A stretch of DNA of 64,000 nt. Origin: Lepisosteus oculatus. Its lineage: Eukaryota; Chordata; Actinopteri; Semionotiformes; Lepisosteidae. Positions within the stretch are counted from its first letter, which is position 1, and every line of letters starts with the position of its first letter. Where the stretch lies: NCBI RefSeq assembly GCF_040954835.1, contig NC_090714.1, forward strand, positions 6,746,501-6,810,500, in the 5' to 3' direction. This document shows, piece by piece, positions 11,930-23,551 of this stretch. Under the pieces are notes generated by a model. The model made no database searches. It had not been told where the DNA came from and saw only the letters and a program-made list of their open reading frames with translations. The position numbers and the translations under genes were made by a program.

Positions 11930-12560
11930 ACAGAAGCTCCGACAACCTTCTGCTTGCAGGAGCCGTGCAGGAGGCTGGAAATCGCGGCGGTGTACATGTT
12001 GAGGAGAAACTATGGCGAGTGTTACGTAAAGTCGGAGAATGTCGGCTTGGTTGCGGGGGATTGAAAAAAAATGTGAAGAATTTGGGTCTAGCGGTAGATG
12101 GCAGTGCTATTAAAACTGTGTAACCTGCGATGTGGTTACGCAGCCATTACACGGACAAGTGGAAGGGAAGGAGAGCAGCCCGCCTTCTGTGGGACTGAAG
12201 CCGAGGCGCAGCGACAGGGAGCCGGGAGGGTTTGGGGCGAAGACCTCGGCCCCCCAACTGGTCTGCAGACAACTGGACGGCCCGGTGCTTAAAAGGAGCC
12301 CAAATACGTCACGTCACTGATTCAAAGGTGGGGGGGCGGATGAAGGGGGTTGTAAATTGAGCTGGAAAAAAATAAAACGTGGACAAAGAGGGTGAGAAAG
12401 TGCGTGTAAAAGCCGAAAAGTGCCAAGACCGTAGCGCGCAGGGTGCGTGTTGCCTGGTTACGAAGTGAATCGTGAAACGGCTTTCGGGTGTCGGAGTCTC
12501 TCACTGCAGGCCGCGCTGCCCCAGATCGCCGGCTCGGCTCCTGAGAAGTGGGGTTTTAGG
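11930..12560 (+). promoter_or_regulatory. GC-rich, promoter-like region upstream of the zinc-finger gene
   Basis: Base composition shifts abruptly to GC-rich with many CpGs (for example GCGGCGG, CACGTCAC, GTAGCGCGCAGG) inside otherwise AT-rich DNA. The first coding exon of the zinc-finger gene begins just after a splice acceptor at 14329-14330, so an upstream non-coding exon and promoter are expected. This is the best candidate. I cannot place the transcription start or a donor confidently. Confidence 0.4.
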
Positions 12561-12708
12561 GAGCACCCCAATGGCGCCCCTCAAGTGCAGTTTTTATTAC
12601 TGTTAAGACTTAAGAGCCTCGTCGTAGCTAGCGCAACACCACTTGCCCGGTAGCTCGTTTTACAGCCCTATTGAGTTCAGAAAAACATGCAGTTAAGTTT
12701 CTGTGTAC

Positions 12709-12724
12709 ATTATATATATATATG
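12709..12724. repeat. Short (TA)n microsatellite
   Basis: An alternating AT run. Confidence 0.7.
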
Positions 12725-13275
12725 AAATCCCTAAACAAACCTTATCTAAGATTTACGTAATTTCACGCCAAACGCCCCACCTATGGTTTCCGTAGTTTGT
12801 CTTTGTGTATAATTTTTTTTAAGAGTTGCCATCGTGAACTGGCAACGTAACACCGTTGATGAATGTAAAGGCGTGTACCTACCTTTAATGAGGGCAACTG
12901 CAATGATATTAAACATACTGCTAATCTCCCGCAATGTTGACAAAGAGTAGAGTTTCTCGTTTAAACTTCTTGCAGTTGACGAAAGGGCGCTCGTCTTTTG
13001 TGCAGGACTAACCCGAACCAATAGAGGTCTTAAATATGTGGGGCTTATAGTGGCTTCATAATATTTGCTTTTGGTTTTAAGTAACTTATTAACTGTCTGC
13101 CATGCTAACCTCATAAACAAAGCACATTCGTCTTCAGCGTTTTGCCAAAGCCTTTTCTGGTGTTTTATATTCGGGGACTTTTCATAAGAAAAAATGTAAA
13201 TTCTTGGAGAAAGTGTAATTGGGGCAGCAATACTTTATTTTTTTACTATAATGGGAATTAAATAATAGGAATTGA

Positions 13276-13576
13276 GAGATTCCTAAAGCAAGAATAGAAA
13301 GACTCTTAGCTGGCCACAAGAAATGTTTGGAAGCTGTGATTTCTGCCTAAGGAGGTGTTACTAAGTACTGACCAAAACTTTTGTACATGCCACTTTCATA
13401 GTTTTATTTTTTTCAATCTGTTAAATTCAGCAAATGAGTAGTAACTGTGCATTAAAATGTGCAGAAATATGTTTACGTTTGTACCCTGCAGAGGTAGTGA
13501 TCACTTATTTTCAGTAAAAATTTAAGTGAAACATGCAGTTTGACCAGGGGTGCCCACACTTTTGCATACAACTGTA
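13276..13576 (+). mobile_element. Tc1/mariner-type transposon remnant (3' end)
   Basis: At 13276-13371 the plus strand reads EIPKARIERLLAGHKKCLEA, then VISA, an internal stop, GGVTKY and the final stop. This is the usual C-terminus of a Tc1/mariner-type transposase, broken by one nonsense codon. About 200 bases later it ends in a CAGGGGTGCCCACACTTTTGC-like terminal sequence common to these elements, finishing near 13576. The rest of the transposase and the left terminus are not recognisable. It is dead. Confidence 0.7.
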
Positions 13577-14353
13577 AGACTGGTTTCTGTCAAAATCTGA
13601 TTTATTATAGATGCTTTTTTGGCAGGTGGTCAATCTTAAAATGCTTTTATTTTTAAGCAACATCAAAGATGGCAAGCAGTTTTAGTTAAGGGGTGGCAAA
13701 ATTGACATTAATTCCATTTAGGAATTGTCCTTTAAGGAATGTTGTCTGCAGACAGATAAAAGAAATTCTGTTTCTTTAGTCTTGAACAGAGGAGAATCTA
13801 ATGAAAGTGGTTAAATCTTGAAACATATTGACAAATTCTATGCAGATCTATACTTTCAAACCATAATAAAATTAGGACCCAAAACCCTGAGTGCGTTTAG
13901 GGCATTTAGGTGAGGTTCCATTTATTGAAGTTAAGAAAGCATGTCTGTACACAAACAGTTGTAGAGGAGTGGAACAAATTACCCATGTTGAGGTTGGTTC
14001 CCTGGGATTCTTCAGGAAAATGCAGGATGAGGTCCTTGGATCAATAAGGTATTAGCAAATTTCAAATGAGCAAGAGGGATCGAATACTCGCCTCTCATCT
14101 GCAGTGTTTCTTGTGATAATCACCTCTCCCGAGGCCCCCAACAACATCAAGGCCCGTAATTGTTTATACCGTAAAACAAAACCATTTATTTTCTCTGATT
14201 GCAAATGCATCTGTCCGAAGCAGGTGTCTTTGTCTATTTCCTGCCGCACTGAAATATATGTGATATGAAATGGGTAGACTGCGTTAGAATATGCGTCAGG
14301 CAGAGTTTTATATTGTTTTTCCGTTTACAGAACGGCGTGTTGGAGGTCTGGAA

Positions 14354-15963
14354 ATGATGGATGCAGACGCAGCGAGCGATTTCAAGATGGAAGCCGTGCG
14401 GATCAAAGAGGAGGTGGTGGATGAGGAGAGTTCAGAGACGTCGTGCCGTGAAGATGCCGCCGAGGTCGCCGAGCCAGGGCGCGCCGTGGGCGACGAGGGC
14501 TTCCCGGAGATGGAGTGCGTCACGATCAAGGACGACCTGGGGGGCACCTGTCGCATTTCTGAAAGATCCTCGTCGATTCGTTCCTGCAACGCAGGTCGAG
14601 TACCAAAAGAATGAGAGAGCGCTCGTTTGATAACACACTGCTGTGTGGCTGTTTCTTGCCTGTTATTTCGTGTTATCTGGAATCCTGCTACTTAACCCTT
14701 CCCCTGCGTCTCTCTGTCTGTGTCCCTGTAGATCTGGAAACGGATCGCTGCCAGTGCCCGCAGTGTAGCCCTTCCTGCCCGGGGCAGAAGACCCTTGGAA
14801 AGCACACACTGTCCCAACACGGGGGCCGTGCCGAGGCAGAGGACGGAGCGATGGGTCTTTCTCTGAGCTTGCCCGTCGTCAGCCCGGCTCTCCCTCCGCC
14901 GTCTCCCAGCAAGCCCGGAGATGGGGAGAGCCTCCTGACGTTCCACCACTGCCCGGAATGCCAGCGGAGTTTCCCGTGCGCGGACAGCCTGGAAGGGCAG
15001 CGGGGGGGCGCGGCCGGCCGCGGGGGTCCGGCAGAGGCGGCGGGGCCCCTCCGCCACTGCGTGAGAGGCGGGAAGACTTTCAGGCACAGGGGAGAGCTGG
15101 AGGCTCACCACAGGACGCCCACGGGAGACGCGCCCCACACTTGCTCCGTCTGCAGCAGGAGCTTCAGCCAGCTGGGCTCCCTGAAGCTCCACCAGAAGAG
15201 CCACTCGGGCGAGCCCCCCCATCACTGCGGCGGCTGCGGGAAGAGCTTCCGGCAGCTGCGGACCCTGAAGAGGCACCAGCTCCTCCACGCCGAGCCGCGG
15301 GCCCCCCACTGCGCGGACTGCGGCCGGGGGTTCGGGCAGCTGCGCGGCCCGCACGAGCACGAGCGCGCCCACGGCGGCGCGACCCTCTACATCTGCGCGG
15401 ACTGCGGGAAGAGCTTCCGGCAGTCGGGCAACCTGCAGAGGCACCAGCGGATCCACACGGGCGAGACGCCTTACCACTGCGCCGACTGCGACAAGAGCTT
15501 CAGCCAGCTGGGCTCCCTCAAGCTCCACCAGCGCAGCCACACCGGCGAGACGCCCTACCACTGCAACTTCTGCGAGAAGAGCTTCAGCCAGCTGGAGAAC
15601 CTCAAGAGGCACCGGCGGACGCACACGGGCGAGACGCCTTACCCTTGCACCGAGTGCGGGAAGAGTTTCAGCCAGCTGGGCAACCTCAAGGCCCATCTCC
15701 GCATCCACACCGGGGAGACCCCCTTCCAGTGCTCCGAGTGCGGGAAGAGCTTCAAGAACAAGGGCAACCTGAAGGCCCACCAGCGCATCCACACCGGGGA
15801 GACGCCCTTCCACTGCTCCGAGTGCGGGAAGAGTTTCGGCTGGCTGGCCGCCCTCAAGACCCACCAGCGCACCCACACCGGCGAGCGGCCGTACCACTGC
15901 GCCAGGTGCGGCAACAGCTTCACCTACTCCTACAAACTCCGCACGCACGCCTGCCAGGTGTGA
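14354..15963 (+). CDS. C2H2 zinc-finger protein (two coding exons)
   Basis: Exons 14354-14594 and 14732-15963 join through GCAG|GTCGAG and TCCCTGTAG in matching phase to give 490 residues, a probable DNA-binding transcription factor. ATG 14354 is the first in-frame start after an acceptor at 14329-14330. The N-terminal exon is acidic and carries [10 protein letters not shown], a sumoylation-like IKEE common in fish zinc-finger proteins. No KRAB or SCAN is seen. Exon 2 has one degenerate finger-like stretch near 14950, a second near 15055 (C-x2-G, no proper second Cys), then nine canonical C2H2 fingers from about 15141 to 15879. A last finger ends RTHACQV and lacks its final His. Many fingers share [10 protein letters not shown] or FSQLGNLK. 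Linkers are mostly TGETP instead of TGEKP. The gene cannot be named from this. Confidence 0.9.
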
Positions 15964-17618
15964 GCAGAGAGGGCCGGGGGGGTGGGGGTCACTGGCCCGT
16001 CTTGTACTGTATATGCTGGACGGTATGTGTACATATACCTGGGTTTTACCATCTCATTTAGGAAGAGAGAACCCAGTGTTTGTGAATCAAAAGGGTGAGG
16101 TCAAAGCGAAGTAAAAAAGAATGTAAAAATGTGAGAAATGACTCCACCACGTGCACTTTTCTAGTATTGCCGAAAGGAAAAAAGAAGACTACATAACTGC
16201 TGTTTCACTGGCTTCCAGAGGCCTGTGGGAGCAATAATACTCTGAGGCTTCACAGCACTGAAGGTTGGCGTGAGAGATTTGAGGCTGGATCCCAGACTGC
16301 TCTGGGGGTGACAGAAAGTGTCCCTTTTCTGATCATTTGCCCATTTCTGGGATGACAACAAGTGCCTCCTACCTGCTGTCCGGAACCTGTCTGCCAATTC
16401 CTTTTTTTCAGCTCTTCGTTTGTAAAATCCACTTCCACCTTTTTCTTCAGACTCCTGCCTTGACTTGTTGTTTCCCGAATTTCATTAGAACCCGGCTTCT
16501 CTTCTGCGAACAAGGGTCTGCTCTGCATCTTTTCAAGATGAGGGCCGTGAGATTTTCTGCCGTTTGTGTAATGTCGGTGTGAGAATTCCAGGTAGTATCT
16601 AACAACACTGCCCGGTGGCACTTATTTGAAATAACCGTTTGTCTCATCTTTGTTTGTTTCCTTGGTGAACCTGGTAATGAAATTGAGAAGCCACATTCCA
16701 CTGAGTCAGAAGAGATTAAGGTCCACATTCCTGACCGGCCAGCCCATATGTTCGATACACTCGGTGAATTTCAAGGGGAAAAAAAAGGCTATTTTTGTGA
16801 AAGGTACAAAAATAACATCTTGTTTTTCTCTGTCAAAACCTTGAAGCAAAGTTGAGCAAACATTAGTATTGATAAAAGAAACACAAATCTGAGCTTTGTC
16901 TTATTCAAGGAGGTCTAATCTTCAGAACATCATGTGGCTGCTCCTGCTCATTGTACAGTGTATCTTGTTGCCAGAGTTTCCTGCCGAGCTGCTGCATTGC
17001 AATTAAGCTTTCTCTTCAAGTTAAGGAGATCTTGTTACATTCTGTTGGAGGAAACGTAACTATTTTATCACAGAAATTAAGCATGAACTGCAGGTGAGTG
17101 CAAAGGCAGCTTTTATTTTTACAGAACTACTGTAGACGCAACATAACTCGAATGATCCCTTTTTAAAATTACCACAGTCCTTTTTTTCTGAAGTACGGAA
17201 ATTCAGATGGACATACAGTGCAGATCAGATCTCGCTTCAAATGCGAGTCCCCCCAAAATCCCGAAGACAAATCCAGCACTGCACATTCCCAGACTTCTTG
17301 TAGAGCAGGTTGTCTTCTTGGTCTGTTCTAGTGCCCTGTTTGTATAAGCAGTATGTGTAGCAGTGGGAGGATGTGGGATATACTGTATTGTACACACTAC
17401 AGGGAGGATATTCCAGGATAGTAGATACTGTAGGTCTGATCTGTTTGGGTGGAGAACAAATTCTTAAGATTAAACGGTTGTTAAACCTTAAACGGCTCTC
17501 CATTTATTTAACATAAAATACGGTTTAGGTGTATGACTTGGCTTGTTCAGAACAAGGCAGGTGTAATGAAAATGTTCTTCACTTAAACCGCTGTTTTTGC
17601 CACAACTGTAGAATTGTA
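15964..17618 (+). other. 3' flank / 3' UTR of the zinc-finger gene, no other gene
   Basis: AT-rich sequence after the TGA at 15961-15963. It presumably begins with the 3' UTR, but I could not place a convincing poly(A) site. No further open reading frame, RNA gene or recognised repeat is seen before the Tc1 element. Confidence 0.4.
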
Positions 17619-18157
17619 TACTGGAACAAAGAAACGCAACACCTCCTCCTCCACACTCTGGCCCTCCCGTCTGTGTGGAACAGGCTGAAGAGTGACTCAT
17701 CCGTGAAGAGGACCTGATGCCACCGCTGACGAGTCCATCGCAGCCCCTGTCTGGCCCAAGCCAGTCGGGTGTGACGTCTAGGAGGTGTGAGCAGAGGGCC
17801 TCTGACAGGTCGCCTGGCTCTAAGGCCAGCAGCATGGAGCCTCACTGTCCTGTCACCGACGCGGGTATTGTGTCTGCTGGCAGTTTCAGCAGCAGTACGG
17901 GTGGCAGATCCGAAACGATCTCTCAGATGGACCAGTCTGATGTGTCGGTCCTGCTCTGGCGTGGTCACTCGAGGGCGACCGGATCTTGGACGGTCATCTG
18001 TCCTGCCGGTCCGCTGAAACCTTCTCTGCAGTCGGGACACAGTGGAGCGGCTTATTCCATAGTGTCTGGCAACGCTGGCACATGACATGTCTGCCTGCAG
18101 CATACCAGTGGCCCTCTCCCTTGCTTCTGGTGACATTCGAGGCATTATGGAATGCAC
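17579..18157 (-). pseudogene. Truncated Tc1-like transposase
   Basis: This 192-codon frame starts MHSIMPRMSPEARERA. A paired-like HTH follows (SVARHYGISRSTVSRLQRR), then a second basic HTH region with GRPRVTTPEQD, and the start of the DDE core at VLFTDESLFSLF, which holds the first catalytic Asp. After GRARVWRR the frame continues into the terminal repeat and host flank, so the remaining DDE residues are missing. Full Tc1-family transposases are roughly 340 residues. There is no internal stop or frameshift before the deletion, so loss of function came from the deletion. Confidence 0.85.
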
Positions 18158-18440
18158 AGAAAACTGACTAAGTGTGGCCTTTTTCTTGCAGTGATCTAAG
18201 CTCTGAATAAGGCCTTTTTAAAGGTGACCTGATAAGGCATTGTTCCACCTGGACCTCGTTGGGTTAAAGTGCACCTAACGAGCTGTCGTGTGATTGGCAA
18301 GCTGCAGTGCCTCACTGCACAAGCTGTATTGTGCTGGTCAGAGGGCTCAAAACAAATTGACAACTTTTTGTGAAAGTACATAAGCTAGAACTATAGTATT
18401 CTCATTCCAGAAAATGTTGTGTTTCTTTTTTCCATCAGTA
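17619..18440 (-). mobile_element. Internally deleted Tc1-like DNA transposon
   Basis: The 822-bp element is flanked by TA on each side (17617-17618 and 18441-18442). Its ends are imperfect inverted repeats: left TACTGGAACAAAGAAACGCA, right the reverse complement of TACTGATGGAAAAAAGAAAC. Between them lies a minus-strand transposase frame that runs straight into the left terminal repeat. The part encoding the second and third catalytic residues is therefore deleted, with both ends kept. Such a non-autonomous copy could have been mobilised in trans. Confidence 0.85.
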
Positions 18441-19572
18441 TATTTATTACAAGTGCAATTTGGTGTGGATTTGTTTGTGGTAGAAGGGGATGGAGAAAGT
18501 TTGAGCCAGTAACCTTCTTCTCCGTTCAGTGACTGTGGTATGCATCAGAAATGGGGACCATCAGCTGACTATGACAAGCAGGGTGACTATAGTTTTGCAA
18601 TACTGTCAATTCATTTGTTTACTGAGATTTGGTCTAAGAAATGTGGAGTACAGTTCCCCTTTAATGATGTACAAACCACTTCTCAAGATATGTCAGAGCA
18701 ATAGTTTGAATTGCAATAGTTAAAATACCATACAGTATATGGAAAAACACACTTCCTTAACAGTCAGTTGTAACATCTTTTCTTAACCCAAATGCAGCTA
18801 GTTTCCTGCGTACTGAGTGTGTGGATTTGCAGTCCTCCTGTTTTATTCTTGCCAAGTTGAGGTTGTTTGAAGATCATATTTTTACTGAAAAGGAAAATGG
18901 AGCATTTTCAATGTTGGGAAAAACATACTAGAGCTGCAGTTTTGCTTCAGTGACTAACTTTTGAGTTTTGTTCAGTATTTTAACACACAAGACAAGGTCT
19001 GATCATGGCTGTAGATTCTTCCTCTAAATATTGAGCTTTCTCAGTAGCTCTTCCATGTAAGGAGAATGTCTCAAGAAGTGTTCAGCCACTTTCTATTGAA
19101 GGGGAAGAATGTTGCCCAAAGAATTCACAGCAGATCTGCTTTTTGCCTGACTGCCTTTTCCCCCCCTCTGGAAAACACTTGTTGCTCATTCCTGTATTCA
19201 TACAATAATAAACAACACAGTTGTAAAACAGAAGTGGAGTCTTGATTAACTGTGACTGATCTATCACCACAAAGCCACTTGTTCTTGGGAAGGGTCACGA
19301 CTAGATAGCACCTTGGAGCTCAAGCCAGGACCAGAGCAGGGCCCCACAAGGACAATATACTGTGCAACAGATAACCCATCCTGATGGGAGGAAACCTGTG
19401 CAAGAGCAAAGACACCATGCAAACTCCACACAGAAGGCACCCTAGTGCAGAATTGAACCCAGAACTTGAGCACCACCAGCCTGTTTCACACTGCACCTTC
19501 ACGGCAGCTTGGATTTGATCGCCAGTTCTTATCTGACTTAAACAAACGACCCAATATAGGATAGCTACCATC

Positions 19573-20092
19573 AAAGATCAACCCAGGTGTGAGCCTGGTC
19601 AGTACCTGGATGGGAGACCTCCTGGGAAAAACTAAGGTTGCTGCTGGAAGGGGTGTTAGTGGGGCCAGCAGGGGGCGCTCACCCTGCAGTCTGTGTGGGT
19701 CCTAATGCCCCAGTATAGTGACGGGGACACTATACTGTAAACAGGCGCCGTCCTTCGGATGAGACGTAAAACCGAGGTCCTGACTCTCTGTGGTCATTAA
19801 AAATCCAAGGCTGTTTCTCGAAAAGAGTAGGGGTGTAACCCCGGTGTCCTGGCCAAATTTCCCATTGGCCCTTACCAATCATGGCCTCCTAATAATCCCC
19901 ATCTCTGAACTGGCTTCATTACTCTGCTCTCCTCCCTGTGGGGAGCGTTCTGGCGCACTATGGCTGCCGTCGCATCATCCAGGTGGAGCTGCACATTGGT
20001 GGTGGTGGAGGGGAGTCCCCATTACCTGTAAAGCACTTTGAATGGAGTGTCCAGAAAAGCGCTATTTAAGTGTAAGCAATTATTATTATTAT
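19573..20092 (+). mobile_element. 5S-rRNA-derived SINE (SINE3-like), copy 1
   Basis: The 5' head GCCTGGTCAGTACCTGGATGGGAGACCTCCTGGG is the 3' half of 5S rRNA, including its internal promoter region. A body follows with TCCTTCGGATGAGACGTAAA, CATTGGCCCTTACCAATCATGG and GGGAGTCCCCATTACCTG. The tail GTAAAGCACTTTGAATGGAG ... GCGCTATTTAAGTG plus (ATT)n matches L2-type LINE 3' ends. Three more related copies are in the window. Confidence 0.88.
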
Positions 20093-20939
20093 CATCAAAG
20101 AAAAGGTCTGAGATTGGCGTCTGGTCATTTGAAGTTTACTTTTAATCATGATACGAAGACGCTTAAGATTTTTTTAACCTACTCATGGAAAACCACAATG
20201 AAAAAGTGATCTCTGGAGCCATACATTCTGAAAGGGAGGGCTGTGTAGTTTGCAGTTCACAAGTCTTTACGTTTGAAAGTCACTCAGGGTGGATGAGAGA
20301 GGGGGCGGTGAAACCCATCTAAATGTGATAAAAATGTAGACGATTTCTGAGAAATACCGGAGAGTCCAGAACTGCATTCCTCCAACTATCCTCTGGTTTT
20401 AAGTGAGCAATTACAGTAGCTATTTCATCCAAAGCAGTATGGTAATTGTTTTCTCGGAAAAACGCATATCCAGCAGTTGTAAAACTCGGGAGACGTGCTG
20501 CAGTTTTCTACGTTACTGGTTCATAAGAAACGAAAACCAAATTCCATCCATCCCTTGTCAGTTACCGCTTACTCCAATACCGGGTCGCGATGTGCCGGTG
20601 CCAAACAGGCAGATGTCGGGAGCAAGGCAGGATACGCAATGTCGTGGTAAGACACTTAAAAAAGAAAAAAAGAGGTCAAGGTTCGGCCATTACAAGCGTT
20701 TCACAGCAGTTTCTCATCAAGCTTTCTGCAGCCCGAACACCCGCGTTGACGTTTCAGGACGGTCGTGATTTTTCTCGGAAGAAGGCGGCGCGACTGTTCA
20801 GCATCATTCCAGTAGATGGTTGGGCCACTCGGAGCCTGCTCGCAGGAAATGCTTTTTCCATTTGCAGAAAGAGAAAAAGGAGGGGACAGCAAAAGTTGCA
20901 GTGCAGGAAAAAAAAAGTGCATTTTGAGGTTCGGGATGA

Positions 20940-21074
20940 GAGGAGACGCGTTTCCGGTAACTTAAAGGGGTTTGATACTGTGCAAGTGAGCTGTTTTAGC
21001 AGAGGAGATGAGCCAGGAGTAACATTGTTGCATTTAACTGTGATGTGGACAAAGACAAGCGTTTGGTGCTCTAG
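20940..21074 (+). other. Candidate non-coding first exon of the LTD membrane-protein gene
   Basis: A CpG-containing stretch (from about 20.58 kb) ends at a consensus donor CTCTAG|GTAAGC (GT at 21075-21076). The first coding exon of the LTD gene begins at an acceptor (CCCACAG, 23476-23477) with 74 bases of 5' UTR, so an upstream exon must exist. This is the nearest good donor next to GC-rich sequence. The exon start is not determinable. Confidence 0.35.
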
Positions 21075-23477
21075 GTAAGCTTTAAAAACGCTTTCTACAC
21101 ATTTCTATACGAATTTGTGCCGAATTACTGATTGGGGCTATCGTTCACGCTTGTACGTTTTAGCACCCAGTTTAATTTTCAACACAGACAAACGCGTATA
21201 AATAAATATTAAAACAAAAATCTTTTCATACAGTAGACCTGGGTTATCATTAATATTAACGTTGCTGTTAAGAGGTAGTACTTTTGAAATGTTAAAACCT
21301 TAAAACGATGCGTTTACTGAATAATCGTAAATGCCCCCCTGCTAACCATGACGTGGTTATATTTTGTTCACTTCTGCAGTTTCTGTACTTTTTCGTTTTG
21401 CGCAACTGGCACCTACAGTAGTTTTTGTTCTCTTCTGCGTAGTTTTGTCAGCACTATTTTTGAAGTGCACTAAGATTTAAGAATCGTGCACGGCTACCGA
21501 AGTACACGTTCAAAACGTTTACTGTGACGCACTATGGTAACGCAGTACCACAATGTTGTATTACAGTGAAATCATGGTACACACCACAGCGACCCCTGCA
21601 AGGCTGAGTAAAATCATGGTAAAACCATTAGAAAAGCCTAATTATATCATGGCAAACTACAGTATATAACGGTTCTCTCCGGGACGATATAGATGCAGTT
21701 TTGTTCTAAGACAACCGTCCAGGTGAACTTTAATACAACTGTGGTCCAGGGTGTGTAATTCAAAGGGTTTGTGCACAGCAGTCAGGGACTCGAGGTGGTT
21801 AGAGTTTAGGAGGTGAGGAACCATCAACAAACCTAAAATCAGTACCTGAGTGTTGGGCTGTGATCTTGATGGCGTAGCCTACCAGTTTGAGAAGACAAAA
21901 CTTCTTTTGCATTGCAAACTGTAATACTGTGTATGACCTCAATTATAGGATATGTTCATTAATAGATTCATGTAGTGTCTGTGCATCTTGATAGGATGTT
22001 TGAATAATTCACAGGTGCCTTAATTGTCCTCTCTTAATTAGGCAGTTTAGTGCATCTGTTTTGGCAGTGTGATAAAATGCAGTTTAAAGGGAATTACATT
22101 TGATCCTGATTAGGAGACACTAATGGATATTCTCATAGATTTAGCAGAGAAATGAGTAGTTTCTGAATCAAGCTTTCTGTTGAAATGTTACATACACGGG
22201 CATTGTTCTTTTCTGTCAACAGTCATAGTTAACGTGTTTGTCACCAGACAGCCGATACGTTTGGGCAGATACAGTCTGCTCTGTGAAGTTCACGCAAACG
22301 CACGTGTCATCTCCATATTCTGGGACCTTTATAAACAGAGACCCGACTTTTCCTCAAGTTGTATGAACTGTAACCGTGGCTAAAAAAACAGAAAGTGGAG
22401 AAATCGAGAGGGTGGGATTGTGAGTGTGGTTACAACTGAGAGACAGGATGAGTCAATGTTGCGGTTTTGTGGTGAATCCAGTGATTAAAATGTGATGGTA
22501 ACTTATGTGGAAAGACAGGTTTGTGGGCATCGAATTGATCAAAATTGCTTAGTTAAGGTGCATTTAGTTTGCAAGTGCTTGTGAATTTTGTATCTTTTAC
22601 ATACAGCAAAGATTGTAATCACTAGCATTATTTTTCTAAGACTGTGTAAGCTCACGTCTAACTCTCTAACAAACTGTTATGGTGTTGATTGCTCGGCCAA
22701 GTTGATAAAGAACTCCTCGGCTTGAACAATTCTGGACTCATTTTCCACGCACAACGTTGGAGGTGCAGCCATGAGGTGAAGTCGAGTATTTGTGTCATTA
22801 CTTCCTTCCAAAACGAATGACATATTGAATGAAAGAGTTGGTTGTTCTGCCCAGCACAACTGCTGCTGCTGCTGCTAGCGATGAGACACTACGGCAGTCC
22901 AAGCTGGCCCTCCCCACTGTGTGCTTCTGCTCTTGTCATGCGGAGAGGAGCGGTCTGACTTGTGGGCCAGAGTTCGTGGCTGCACTCTGACTCAGCTCTG
23001 TTCTGGGAACTGTGCGAAGCGCAGGGAGGACGTATGCCCAGTGCTACTTCTAAGAAAGTTACTGGGTCGAAAAAGAGAGAAATGTGTCACAACGATAGCA
23101 CTTGCACTTTTGGGGGGAATGCTTAGCACACCCAGATTTAACATCTGGGCATTTGAGACAAGTCAGCGTGTCATGACTTAGATTGAGAGTGAAAAGTTGG
23201 TCCACAACATATTTCATTCTGAATACATATTTCACGCACAGCTCAATGGTCTTCTGCCAATCATTTTGCCAAAGTTCAAATTTAATGTTAGTACTGACCT
23301 TATTGGTCAGAAATACTGAAGGTTGCCAGGCCTTCGGCTACAGAGGAATTGGGGCAGTGGCCCTCAAAACCGGGAGGACCGCTGCTGTAGTGGAAGAGCT
23401 CCACACCTCAGCCTTTCTTCTGCGTCTCAAGCGTGTGGCGTCCCCAAGTCTGAATGATTTCTCCTCTAAACCCACAG
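21075..23477 (+). other. Probable first intron of the LTD gene, no gene seen
   Basis: AT-rich, with no convincing exon. It holds a short CTG run (22860-22875) and sequences near 21540-21670 with repeated ATCATGGTA or ATCATGGCA words that may be a small dispersed repeat. Confidence 0.35.
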
Positions 23478-23551
23478 GAAGCGGAGCTCCGTTTCGTGGG
23501 CCGAGGACTGACCCGAGCGGCACCCCCGCTGGGAGCAGAAGAGCCAGAGCG

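Noticed and set aside
14692-15948. 418-codon minus-strand frame across the zinc-finger exon, and a 367-codon plus-strand frame in another phase
   Set aside because: Both lie over the repetitive GC-rich C2H2 array; periodic codons and high GC remove stops in the other frames. Their products are low-complexity with no domain.
20590-21078. 162-codon plus-strand frame
   Set aside because: The composition is basic low complexity with no domain, and it ends at a splice donor. More likely 5' UTR or promoter sequence than a protein.
23183-23551. In-frame extension of the first LTD exon upstream of ATG 23552
   Set aside because: A clear acceptor at 23476-23477 interrupts it, the upstream peptide has no family similarity, and a good signal peptide starts exactly at 23552.
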